Below, in pieces: positions 21,629 through 31,219 of a DNA stretch of 64,000 nucleotides. Position 1 is the first letter of the stretch. Each line of letters opens with the position of its first letter. This DNA comes from Seminavis robusta (taxonomy: Eukaryota > Bacillariophyta > Bacillariophyceae > Naviculales > Naviculaceae), in assembly GCA_903772945.1 (NCBI GenBank), contig CAICTM010000392.1:1-64000 (forward strand), written 5' to 3'. Position numbers and translations under genes: made by a program. The notes beneath the pieces were generated by a model. It saw nothing but the letters and a program-made list of their open reading frames with translations. It was not told the DNA's origin and made no database searches.

Positions 21629-23560
21629 CTAACCCTGCGCTCCTTTGGCTGTGAACCGGACCCACTGCGTGTCATAGAACTCGTTGCGTTCAAACGGAGG
21701 CGCATTCCAAACATAGTTCTGAATGAATTTGTCAAAGTCCTTCATTGCCATGGTCTCGGCGATATGCTTGGGTGTTAACTTGGACGCTTTCAGTAAATCC
21801 ACCACGGCGATAAAGTCGTACTCAAAGGTATCCGTATTGGCGCCATGGTCTCTCTTGAACTTGTGACTAGGAGTCGCCACGTCAAAGCCCACAAAGTCCG
21901 GATTCGACTTTTGGAATTCCTCCGCAAAGAACAGTTTAATGACACATTTCAGACCCACCAATTCTTCGTTGCTCGGTGCCGCGGCAGTGCCATTGAAGAA
22001 TTCAAAGTCCAACTCGGACTTGACACGAATGGTGCGAGACGGTGTATCCGCCTGGGCTTCATCCGCTTCGTCCTGGCATTGTTGGCTGTGGAGCAACATT
22101 TCATTGGGATTCTTCTTGACGGATGGGACATCCTCCTCGTCCGGACGGAACGCTCGACCGGTTGCCAATTCGGGATCTTCCACAATCAGAATCACATCTA
22201 GTAGAGCGGGATCTCCCAGACACGGATAGCCCAGTGCTCCCAGACTCGCCTTGATATCCTCTCCAAGTAACCACCAATTGGTCAGTGCAGAGACACCGCA
22301 ATCCGTAGTGGCAGCCGGTAGACAACCCCAGCGGCATCGATCTCCGGAGCAACCAATACCGTCACGACTGGAGCACGTGCCTTGTTGCAGGATGCGACCG
22401 CCACTTGGCAGCATGCGACTACTCGTGGCCGTCAGCAACCTTCGACGAGCCACATTGTCCACTTGTTGCGCAGGATCAAAGACAAAGTCGCTAAAGTAGG
22501 CATCCCCATCCCAATCCGGGACGGTGGTGGGAAAGTTGTCATTGAGAGCATTGGCAATGCTGATACTAATGGCGCTGTCTTGTTCACTGGTACACTCTAC
22601 AGCCTGATCATTGGGATACTGGATCTGTAGGTCTATCAGTACATTGTAGTCCATGGGATTATCGTCGCACGTGGGAGCCCGAGTTGGTGATGGAGTCACT
22701 GGTGTCCCTGGTGTAGTGGATCCAGTTGTCGGCTGTGGGGTTGCAACCGATGGTGGAGGGGTGGCGATGGTAGGCTGAGGAGTGGATGCTGTGGGCTGGG
22801 GAGTGGATGCTGTGGGTAGAGGAGTGGATGCTGTGGGTTGTGGCGTCGAGGCAGTGGGTAGAGGAGTGGATGCAGTGGGTTGTGGAGTGGATGCTGTCGG
22901 TTGTGGGGTTGAGGCGGTGGGCTGAGGAGTGGTAGTAGCTGGAGTTGGTTGTGGAGTAGATCCAGTTGGGTTACCTGTCGTTGTTGATGCCGAAGGAACT
23001 TGAGTCCCAGGATTAGTGGTGGTAGTGGCTGGAGTTGGTTGGGGTGTGGACCCAGTAGGACTAGCTGTCGTTGTTCCTGCTGATGGCACTTGAGTCCCAG
23101 GATTAGCCGTTGTAGTGGCTGGAGTTGGTTGTGGCGTAGATCCTGTTGGGCTAACTGTCGTTGTTGCTCCGGATGGTACTTGGGTCCCAGGATTAGTTGT
23201 CGTAGTTGATGCAGTTGGTTCCGGTGAGGGCCTATTGGGAGGTCGGGTGACTGCATGCGTTGGTTGCTTTGTTGGCCCTGGCGAGGGTCTATTAGGGGGC
23301 CGAGTCACGGAATGTGTCGGCTGGGATTTGCTGTTCATGCCACTGCTTTTCTTACTCTTGGACGTCATCCCTAGTTTTCGGCTCTTTTGACGGTCCTTTC
23401 TTCGACTGGCTGATCCTGCACTATATCGCCGATTAAATAATGTGGCCTGATGAAGAGGAGGCGGCAGCATGGGAGAATCACCCAGTCTTCCCACAACAAA
23501 GTTGCACAAGGTGAAAGCTAGCAACACGGACAGCCACAGTTGGCATTGTGGAAGCTTCAT
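21629..23560 (-). CDS. Secreted P/T-rich protein with split Cys module and SEL module
   Basis: 643 residues. A signal peptide (about 1-24, LWLSVLLAFTLCNFVVG) is followed by a Lys/Arg/Ser-rich stretch. A Pro/Thr region at about 88-296 holds four blocks of about 33 residues built on NPGTQVPSAxTTT and about ten short PTASTPQ repeats. The Cys module spans about 298-462. Its first half runs from CDDNPMDYNV to FVFDPAQQVDN, then comes a short Arg-rich linker with RRRLL and GRILQQGTC, then a second half with CxxGC and YPCLG. A second module at about 514-640 (SELDFEFFNG to VRFTAKG) resembles the end of the 346-residue protein at 16768. R-x-L sites suggest proteolytic processing as in diatom wall proteins. 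No known domain was recognised. Confidence 0.82.
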   Translation of the reverse strand: MKLPQCQLWLSVLLAFTLCNFVVGRLGDSPMLPPPLHQATLFNRRYSAGSASRRKDRQKSRKLGMTSKSKKSSGMNSKSQPTHSVTRPPNRPSPGPTKQPTHAVTRPPNRPSPEPTASTTTTNPGTQVPSGATTTVSPTGSTPQPTPATTTANPGTQVPSAGTTTASPTGSTPQPTPATTTTNPGTQVPSASTTTGNPTGSTPQPTPATTTPQPTASTPQPTASTPQPTASTPLPTASTPQPTASTPLPTASTPQPTASTPQPTIATPPPSVATPQPTTGSTTPGTPVTPSPTRAPTCDDNPMDYNVLIDLQIQYPNDQAVECTSEQDSAISISIANALNDNFPTTVPDWDGDAYFSDFVFDPAQQVDNVARRRLLTATSSRMLPSGGRILQQGTCSSRDGIGCSGDRCRWGCLPAATTDCGVSALTNWWLLGEDIKASLGALGYPCLGDPALLDVILIVEDPELATGRAFRPDEEDVPSVKKNPNEMLLHSQQCQDEADEAQADTPSRTIRVKSELDFEFFNGTAAAPSNEELVGLKCVIKLFFAEEFQKSNPDFVGFDVATPSHKFKRDHGANTDTFEYDFIAVVDLLKASKLTPKHIAETMAMKDFDKFIQNYVWNAPPFERNEFYDTQWVRFTAKGAQG

Positions 23561-24688
23561 GGTTCTTTGTTTATACCGTAGTGCTTCTTTCGATCCATGT
23601 AGAAGCAGCGAAGGTAGCTTGCCGAAAACTAGCTTTACTCGACGAAGGGGTATACCACTAGCGTCACACTTCGAGGTTCAACCGAAGCTCAGCCAATCAA
23701 TCTGATACTCGGAGCTTTTGTGTGCTTGTAATTGATGGATAAGGCAACGCTGTGGACATGTCGGTGGTCGGTGATGATCAACAGCGGCAGACTATTTGTT
23801 CTTTCGCCATGGTGCATCCGTCCAGTTTGGTACATCTCACCATAGAAAGATGACCTTGCACATGCTTCTTGGGCCAACAACGTGACGACACAATGCCAGT
23901 GGTGCAAAGATGGATCTTTCTTGTTAAATCTTGTAAAGACGCTGGGTAAAAAACCCATGTGCAACGGTTTTGAAAATTCGATAGGGATAAGGATAATCTA
24001 TCTGTTCCCGTGACCGGCCAAACCCTGCTAGCCTGTGGTCGTCAAGCATCTTGACCGTCTGGAAGGCAGATAATGGGTTCAAGTAGATGAGGTAAACCAA
24101 ATCTGTGATTGAACAGTTTGAACTACCCATGGCATATTCGTAACACTTGATTATCTGGATTACTCGTAACACTGGATTATCTGAACTACCCGTGTGAAAT
24201 TGACCTTCTGCTGATCGTGTGAACGGCTGAGATGGCCGAATGCGTCGACACCAAAGAACGGGTGACGGTTCATTTTCGCTCACAATTTTCGACGGGTTGT
24301 CGCTTTCCAAGTGGGATCGAACCTCAATCGGAGTTCTGTCCCTTGCCAGCTCGCGGTCCACGGGTGCTCTACCGCTGGTTAGCAAGCAAGAAAACCTAGA
24401 ACAATGTTGGAGGCGCATGTTGCTACCACCCGGGTTTGTCGTGCGATCCCGACAGGACCACAATGGCTTGTCCCCGAGTGTTTGCTAGCTAGCTGGCTAC
24501 TACGGTAGCTAGCTATCCAGGGGATGAGACCGCGGATGGCCATGGAGGGAGGAAACGACCAATCTCTTCTTCTCACAATCTCAATTACTTGAGCACAAGA
24601 AGCAACAGCAAAACAAAAACAACCGGATCTACTCCGCTACAACCATCTTTCTAGTCACCACAGCTCAACTAACTAACTGTCTCTCAAA
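23561..24688. other. Intergenic with tRNA-like segment
   Basis: This divergent 5' region precedes the secreted protein and the fatty-acid elongase. A minus-strand frame at 23924-24463 has no support and runs through a tRNA-like sequence at 24305-24385 (see separate entry). CTAGCTAG runs lie at 24485 and 24507. Confidence 0.5.
24305..24385 (-). ncRNA. tRNA-like relic or Pol III promoter element
   Basis: The minus strand shows AGCGGTAGAGCA (24365-24377), like the D-arm/A box. The perfect B-box-like GGTTCGATCCC follows at 24313-24323, at tRNA spacing. The acceptor stem does not pair and the T stem has mismatches, so it is not an intact tRNA. A degenerate tRNA or a tRNA-derived short element is possible. 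Confidence 0.35.
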
Positions 24689-25684
24689 ATGTCTACTTCT
24701 TGGTACGCTACTCTTCCATCTGGTGCCTGCACCATGACCGCTCCCGTTCGAGATGCCCCCTACGAAGATTTCGGCTGCCTCTACCCGACATTTGCCAAGA
24801 CTTTCATGAACTGGGAAATGCCAACCGAGAATTTCCCCAAGATCCTCGAGTTCATGGAGAACAACAGCTGGTTGCCCATTGTCACTGTAACCTTGTATGC
24901 CATTGCCATCTTTTGGGGACAGCACTACATGGCTGACAAGCCAGCCTGGGACTGGCGAAAGCGCCTCGCTGCTTGGAATCTCTTCTTGGCTGTCTTTTCG
25001 GGTTTTGCCTTTATGCGCTTGGTGCCCCACCTCTTGCACAACCTTTGGCACTACGATTTCCAAACCAATGTGTGTGCCGACCCCTACACCCTTGGTGGAT
25101 TCGGTCCCACTCCATTCTGGGGTACGGTGTTTGCCTGGAGCAAGTTTGCGGAACTCATTGATACCTTCTTCATTGTGGTCCGCAAGAAGAAGCTCATGTT
25201 CCTTCACTGGTACCACCACATCACTGTCTTGCTCTGCTGCTGGCACACAATGATCAGTGGAAGTCCTTCAGCATTCATCTTCTGCGTTGTCAACTACGGA
25301 GTCCACACGGTAAGTTCAACAGTCTGGGGAAAAGTATGCGTTTCGCATGCCGTCCGAATGAAACCCTAACGAACCTTCTTGATCGCTACTATTGTCCAAT
25401 CATCCCAGGTTATGTACTTCTACTACTTCCTCATGGCTGTCCGATGCAAGCCCAAGTGGATGAACCCAAAGATCATCACTGTTGCCCAGATTCTTCAGAT
25501 GGTTGTGGGAGTTGGTGTCTGCGTTGGATCCTACAAATACGCCGGAAAGAATGGATGCTTTGCTGATCCCTTGAACATTCGGGGGACCTTGTTCATGTAC
25601 GCAAGCTACCTCTACCTGTTCTGCGAGTTCTTCTTCAAGCGTTACCTGATCAAGACCGGCAACAAGAAGAGCAAGGCTGCTTAG
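24689..25684 (+). CDS. Fatty-acid elongase, ELO family, ELOVL6-like (2 exons)
   Basis: This is the 3-ketoacyl-CoA synthase step of microsomal fatty-acid elongation in the ER membrane. Exons 24689-25309 and 25409-25684 encode 298 residues. The 99-bp intron begins GTAAGT and ends CCCAG and lies inside the conserved run NYGVHT|VMYFYY. Family motifs in order are KFAELIDT (152-159), HWYHH (173-177, the catalytic His box), NxxxHxxMYFYY (about 202-213) and YLYLFCEFFF near the end. Six or seven hydrophobic segments are visible. The FLHWYHHITVLL form without a preceding Gln is typical of elongases acting on saturated or monounsaturated C16-C18 acyl-CoA rather than polyunsaturated ones. The tail NKKSKAA is lysine-rich, fitting an ER retrieval role. 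Confidence 0.93.
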
Positions 25685-26193
25685 AACAGGACTTCCACCC
25701 AGTGGTTCCCTTTCCGAAGTCGACACTTGGTCGTCTTCTAAGATCTTTTTGTCAGCTAGCCAGTAGTGACAGTTTTATGTTTAAGAATGTGTTGTTTCTA
25801 AAAGATAGATGTACTTCAACCTTTCGATGCCTAAGCATGTCAATTGTAGTCATGCACTGCAAACTCAAATCGAATCAACTGTTGCTGCTATTTTGCAAGG
25901 TACAGCTTCTTCATTGCAATTACAAGGTGAAACGTCATGAACGCGCAGGCAAATAGACGAAGGAAAGCTTTTATTTATGGAATGATCAGGAATCAGTTAC
26001 ACGTTGCTTGGTTATTGTCCGCTGGCACCTTGCAGTGGACCGGAAGCAAGTTGCACCGGTCATTCGTCCCCCTTCCCCGCTCCCTCGCCGCCACCAATCC
26101 TCGGCAGCTGTACTCCCCCTTTGCTACGGACCAACAACTGATTTAGCCCCAGCGAATAGCACCCCACAGACATCTCCCAATCAGTGGAAAATG
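25685..26193. other. Intergenic between convergent 3' ends
   Basis: This is the 3' flank of the elongase and of the 1,417-residue secreted protein. No gene is supported. Confidence 0.5.
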
Positions 26194-29100
26194 CTAAAAG
26201 ACAGTCAAAACAACGTTGGGGTTCCCTGATCCCAGGCACTGAAATCCCAATCCACCAAGCGCAGTTGACACGTCGAATGCCAAGAATGGCCAACTGAGCG
26301 TGTCCTGCAATCCTGCAGCACAATTTGTGGTCGATGCCACCCCACATGTAAGCAAACAAGCACTTGCTGACGGCTGGCACGTTGCCGCAGGCCTTGCAGG
26401 GCATGTTCCAGTCTGCAATTGACGCCCCCCTGGGCGAATCGGGGAGAATTGTGTTTGGTCAGGAATGCCCCCCCTTGCTGGTGTTCCACCGTATCGTTGT
26501 GGCGGAAGATTCGAATAGTTGTTGACGGGCTGAAAACCACGAGGTGGGGGTGGATTTGTTGATGCAGGTCTACGGCCATTTGGTTGAAAAGGTGGGCTGT
26601 TGTTGTTGATAGGCTGAAAGCTGCCAATTGGAGGTGCTCCTGCAGACAAAGGTCTGGACTGATAAGGAGGATGAGGTGCAGAATTGATGGATTGGAAACT
26701 TTGCAGTGGGGGTGGCCCTGAAGAGCCAACTCCATTTGGCTGGAAAGGTGAATTGTTGTTGTTGTTGATAGGCTGAAAGACCCTTGCTGGGGGTGGCCCT
26801 GCAGATGAAGCACCATACTGATTTGGAGTAAGTGCAGCACCATTGAGGGGTTGGAAATCGTGGAGAGGGGGTGGGCCAGATGAAGACCCATGCTGATTTG
26901 GAGCTGCGGCACCATTTACTGATTGGAAGCTTTGCAGTGGAGGTGGGCCTGATGATCCAGGTCCATTTGGCTGGAACGGCGCATTGTTGTTGCTGCTGCT
27001 GATTGGCTGGAAGACCCTTGCTGGGGGTGGCCCTGCAGATGCAGCGCCATACTGATTTGGAGCTGCATCACCATTGAGGGATTGGAAATCGTGAAGTGGG
27101 GGTGGGCCAGATGAAGATCCATGCTGATTTGGAGCTGCAGCACCATTGAGGGATTGGAAGCTTTGCAGTGGAGGTGGGCCTGATGATCCAACTCCACTTG
27201 GTTGGAAAGGTGCATCATTGTTGTTGATAGGTTGAAAGGCCCGAACTGGGGGTGGACCTGCAGATGAACCTCCAAACTGATTTGGAGGAGGGTTTCCATT
27301 GTTGAGGGATTGAAAACTTTGCATTGGAGGTGGGCCTGCTGAGGAAGTGTCATATTGATGTGGAAGAGGAGGTGGAACATTATTCAAGGATTCGAAACTG
27401 CTCAGCGGCGGTGGGCCAATGGCATATCTATTTTGAGGAGCAGCGGGCAAATTGTTGTTGTTTTGGGATTCAAATTCTCCAAGTGGAGGTGGACCTGATG
27501 ATGTGGAAGGTCCCGCGTTGTTAGTGAAGGACTGGGGATCATGCATGGGGGGCGCACCGGCGGCTGGACGACCCCTCCTGTTGGGTTGCTGAGGTTCATC
27601 GTTGTGGACAGGTTGGAAGTCACGCACTGGTGGCGGGTTCGATGCTGGGGGCCATCCGTTGTTGTAAATAGCATCGGTCCCTGCAATTCTATTTTGAGGA
27701 GGGGGCACATGGTTGTTGACAGATTGGGAATCAGCAAGTGGGGGTGGGCCACTAGCCGCTTGGCTTTGTGTGTTTGATGGAGGAGATGCAACACTTTTGG
27801 TAGACGTGAAATCATGGATTGGGGGTACAGCTCTGCGAGGTGTGAAGCGACGTCGCACAAGAGGAGCGGCCGTCGCGGTCCCAGTATTATCTACCGTTTG
27901 CGCTGGATCCACAACAAAAGGTCCGAAATTCGCGGTTCCGAGCCAATCCACCGCTATCTGCGGGAAGGCTCTGTTGAGTGTGTCCTGAATCGTCAACAAA
28001 ATGAATGCCTGCTCTGCCTCTTGACAGGGCACAAAGATTCCATCAGCAAAGAGGGGCTGGATATCAACGCCGACGGGGTAATCCTGTGGATTGTCCACGC
28101 ATTGAGCAACCGTGGTCGGCACTGTAGTCCCAACAGCGGCAATGGCTGCTGAAGGAGCCATGGTAACTCCTGGTAACGCCGTTGCCAGTGCTGGAGATGG
28201 AGCTATTGTTGCGCCTGTTAATGCCGATGCTGTTGGCGCTAGAGTTGCTGGAACGGCTATTGCACCTGCAGAAGTGGGGGCAAGCGTACCTGGCAAAACA
28301 GAAGCCACCGCTGCAGATGGAGCCAGAGTGGCAGCCGGTAATGCAGTTGCAATCGCAGAACTTGGTGCAAGAGTAGCAGGTACAATGGTTCCTGTTGAAG
28401 CTGCAATGGATGGTGGGGCTGTTATTGCGGCCGCAGTTACCGCTGGGCTTGGAACAATAGTAGCAGGCACTCCCATGGTAGCTTGCGTGGGTACAGATGT
28501 TCCTACGGTAGCTCCAATGGATGGTGGGGATGTCATGGCAGCAGCAGTAGATCCTCCCGTGCTTGGAATAATTGTAGCGGGCACTCCCATATTCCCTTGT
28601 GTGGGCACAGTTGTTCCCGCTGTAGCGGCAATGGATGGTGGTGCTGTCATTGCGGCAGCCGTTGAAACTGGTGGGCTTGGAGCAATAGTAAGATCTGGCG
28701 CGGCTGGAGTAGCTGTTTCAAAAGCTCCACCAGCATTCAACGGGGTTGCAGTTGGCATCATAGTACCAGTTCCTGGAGTTTCTGTTTCAAAAGATCCACC
28801 AGCATTCAATGGCGTCGCAGTTGGCATCATAGTACCAGTCCCTGGAGTGGCTGTTTCAAAGGGTCCACCAACATTCAGAGGTGTTGCAGTTGGTGTCATC
28901 GTACCAGTTCCCGGAGTGGCGGTTCCAAATGAGCCGCCGAGATCGAGGGGTGTCGCTGTAGGTGTCAGGGTACCTGTTCCCGGAGCGGCGGTTCCAAACG
29001 GGCCACCAATATCCAATGGCGTTGCCGTAGGTGGCGGGGTGCTTCCTGGAGATGCAGTTTGGAAGGGACCACCAATATCCAGTGGCGTGTCGGTAGGTGG

Positions 29101-30447
29101 TGGGGTGCTTCCTGGACTTGCAGTCTCAAAGGGACCGCCAATATCCAATGGCGTTGCGGTTGGTCCTGGAGCTTGAGTCTCTGTATTTAGCACTGGCGCC
29201 GAAGTCGGTGCCGGCGCAGCTGGAGACATATTATCGTCAGGAGTCGGCGTTGGTTCCGCTGTTGTGGGAGACGGTACTCCAGGAGGAGCAGCTTGATCTT
29301 CGCCTGCAGTTAGTGCTGGTGTAGGCAACGGAGTGACGACTGGCATTGGAAGTGGCGTAGGAAACGGTGTGGGATCTCCGTTTGTGAATCCCGTAAATGC
29401 TTGCCTTTCAATTCTGCCATAACGCCGGAGGAGTATGAAATCAGGCACCATCTCAAACTCAGGAAACGGGTTTCTAATGGCGGCTCGGTTTGGTATTGGC
29501 CGCCGGTAGCGAGGGGAAATGTTCGGGTTAGACCGAAATGGTCGCCACGGAGGTGCAGTCATGGCCGGTGGGAACGTTGGCCTTGGTTGAGTGGGCATTG
29601 GAGTTGGAGATGGCGTCGGTCGATTTGTTGGGAAAGGTGTAGGCCCATTTGTTGGATTGGGGTTCTCGACTCCAGTTTGGGATGCTTCTGATGTTGTTGT
29701 TGTTGCCTCTCCTCCTGGTACGGCGTCAGCCTCCGCGGCCTCCACCGCTTCTGCTGCTTGCACAACATTCTCTGTTTGTTGTGACGTGGTTTCGGGAGTT
29801 TCCATGGCTTGGGAAATTACCGTGGGAGTGCTAGTTGTCGATGTCGCAGTCATCATGGTTGCGTCTGTTGTCATTGTTGCGTTCGTTGTCGTGTTGTTCT
29901 CCGCTGTATCCCCCGGTGTTGCTGTGCCAGCTTCATTTGTTGTGTTTGTGGCGGGTGCTTCAGTATTAGTGGTGGGTGCTTCCGTACCCTGACGCCCCTG
30001 AACTGAATCCAGTAGAGGCCTTGCAGGTCTCGAGTCTCGCGTGTACCCCGTGCTGGCTCGTACTGGGCGTCTTTGACGACGACGCGTACTGGTTCCCATC
30101 CATACCCCTGTTTGTTGTGTTGTTTGTGTTCTTGGATTGGCCGGCCTGTTTTGTGCTTTACTAGAAGTAGTAGTCGTAGTAGTGCTCGGTGGCGCAATGT
30201 GGGTTCTGGTGCGAGGGCTCCGCCGCCTCACTTGTGTCTTTGTTTGGTAGCTGGATGCAAAAAAGAGTTCGCGTTGTTCTTGTTGTTGTATCCCTTCTTT
30301 GTCTTTCATCTTGTCTTGCTCTGCTACACTACTTGGACTGTCTTGCTTCCTATCTCCTCGAAGACCAGCTCTTTCCGCTAAGATTGTGCGGCAGAGGAGA
30401 GACAGCAGTAACAGCCGCAAGCCGCATAATATTCTTGCCATTGCCAA
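26194..30447 (-). CDS. Large secreted proline-rich repeat protein with interrupted Cys module
   Basis: 1,417 residues. A signal peptide (about 1-24, ILCGLRLLLLSLLCRTILA) precedes low-complexity Thr/Pro/Asn sequence. Seven copies of a TPL[DN]xGGxF repeat of 20-24 residues lie at about 430-580. Ala/Pro repeats (APPSIAATAGT, TLAPSxA) lie at about 595-780. The first half of the Cys module is at about 783-854 (CVDNPQDYPVGVDIQ to FVVDPAQTVDN). A huge linker at about 880-1335 is made of some 16 repeats of the form GPPPxxxFQSxN followed by P/N/Q/G. The second half is at about 1340-1417 (GRQLQTGTC, then LTCGVAS, then GFQCLG). The same two halves are nearly adjacent in the 643- and 417-residue paralogues. 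An extracellular structural role is likely, and no catalytic motif was seen. Confidence 0.82.
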   Translation of the reverse strand: MAMARILCGLRLLLLSLLCRTILAERAGLRGDRKQDSPSSVAEQDKMKDKEGIQQQEQRELFFASSYQTKTQVRRRSPRTRTHIAPPSTTTTTTSSKAQNRPANPRTQTTQQTGVWMGTSTRRRQRRPVRASTGYTRDSRPARPLLDSVQGRQGTEAPTTNTEAPATNTTNEAGTATPGDTAENNTTTNATMTTDATMMTATSTTSTPTVISQAMETPETTSQQTENVVQAAEAVEAAEADAVPGGEATTTTSEASQTGVENPNPTNGPTPFPTNRPTPSPTPMPTQPRPTFPPAMTAPPWRPFRSNPNISPRYRRPIPNRAAIRNPFPEFEMVPDFILLRRYGRIERQAFTGFTNGDPTPFPTPLPMPVVTPLPTPALTAGEDQAAPPGVPSPTTAEPTPTPDDNMSPAAPAPTSAPVLNTETQAPGPTATPLDIGGPFETASPGSTPPPTDTPLDIGGPFQTASPGSTPPPTATPLDIGGPFGTAAPGTGTLTPTATPLDLGGSFGTATPGTGTMTPTATPLNVGGPFETATPGTGTMMPTATPLNAGGSFETETPGTGTMMPTATPLNAGGAFETATPAAPDLTIAPSPPVSTAAAMTAPPSIAATAGTTVPTQGNMGVPATIIPSTGGSTAAAMTSPPSIGATVGTSVPTQATMGVPATIVPSPAVTAAAITAPPSIAASTGTIVPATLAPSSAIATALPAATLAPSAAVASVLPGTLAPTSAGAIAVPATLAPTASALTGATIAPSPALATALPGVTMAPSAAIAAVGTTVPTTVAQCVDNPQDYPVGVDIQPLFADGIFVPCQEAEQAFILLTIQDTLNRAFPQIAVDWLGTANFGPFVVDPAQTVDNTGTATAAPLVRRRFTPRRAVPPIHDFTSTKSVASPPSNTQSQAASGPPPLADSQSVNNHVPPPQNRIAGTDAIYNNGWPPASNPPPVRDFQPVHNDEPQQPNRRGRPAAGAPPMHDPQSFTNNAGPSTSSGPPPLGEFESQNNNNLPAAPQNRYAIGPPPLSSFESLNNVPPPLPHQYDTSSAGPPPMQSFQSLNNGNPPPNQFGGSSAGPPPVRAFQPINNNDAPFQPSGVGSSGPPPLQSFQSLNGAAAPNQHGSSSGPPPLHDFQSLNGDAAPNQYGAASAGPPPARVFQPISSSNNNAPFQPNGPGSSGPPPLQSFQSVNGAAAPNQHGSSSGPPPLHDFQPLNGAALTPNQYGASSAGPPPARVFQPINNNNNSPFQPNGVGSSGPPPLQSFQSINSAPHPPYQSRPLSAGAPPIGSFQPINNNSPPFQPNGRRPASTNPPPPRGFQPVNNYSNLPPQRYGGTPARGGIPDQTQFSPIRPGGRQLQTGTCPARPAATCQPSASACLLTCGVASTTNCAAGLQDTLSWPFLAFDVSTALGGLGFQCLGSGNPNVVLTVF

Positions 30448-31219
30448 TGCCTCTGTCCATTCGATATTTTTCTTCTGTTTCGTCTTTGCTCGATCTGTTC
30501 GTTCGTTGCTTGTCTTGAATCTAGCTAGTTAGTTAGCGAAGCACTTTTGCAGGCTGTCGGCAAGTCTTGTTGTTGTCGATAGCTGGATTTGGCTCAGGGC
30601 ACTGGCCCTTCGTACCGGCTTTCGAGAAAACGAATCACCAGATTTTTCAAACGAAAGAAGTGAGGATCCTACAAGAGTCATGTCCGCGTTGGCCAAAAAT
30701 TTTGCCCTCCCTCACGTCTTGGGATTTTCGATGAACGTAAGTGAACATTGCAATTGTGTTTCCAAGTGTAGTCTCTCTACTAGCCAGAGTGTGTTCGTCC
30801 TCGAGAGCTCCCAGCCAGCTCCTTAGCCTCCATAGCTGTTGGAAGCCAAAGCGATGCTTCTTGTATGCATAAGCGCACGGATCGGTTTGATACCGCAGGA
30901 GTCGAATGAATAGCAATAATAATGTTATGAAAGAATAGCAAGAGTTCTGTAGCTAGCTAGTTCAGCCTCATCTATTTTTATTTTTGGCACCATCCACTCA
31001 TCCCACAACCCACCGTCACTATCTTCGTCTCCATACTGTCACCATCATCTTGACCGTACTGATACTCTTTGCTTGGAAGGAGCCACATTCATTATAGGTT
31101 GTTGATCAGCACTGGTGGCACATCCTCCTCCCCTCTTTTCGTCTGATTCGAAAAGATCTACCGTTTGGCACTTCCCTTTCTACTGCAGCTAGTCGCCCCA
31201 GTCAACCATTTGCAGAGCC
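30448..31219. other. Divergent 5' region
   Basis: This is the upstream region of the large secreted protein (minus) and the NPPY methyltransferase (plus). No gene is supported. GCTAGCTAG occurs near 30950. Confidence 0.45.

Noticed and set aside
21605-21645. CCCTAACCCT near the end of a secreted-protein gene
   Set aside because: Only one and a half telomere-like units are present, partly inside codons, so chance is the better explanation.
23924-24463. 179-residue minus-strand frame
   Set aside because: It reads through a tRNA-like segment (SGRAPVDRELARDRTP), a common cause of spurious frames.
28112-29176. 354-residue plus-strand frame rich in Ala, Val and Gly
   Set aside because: It lies antisense within the large secreted protein. 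Its repeats are the mirror of the TPL[DN]xGGxF and APP repeats, and it has no signal peptide or domain.
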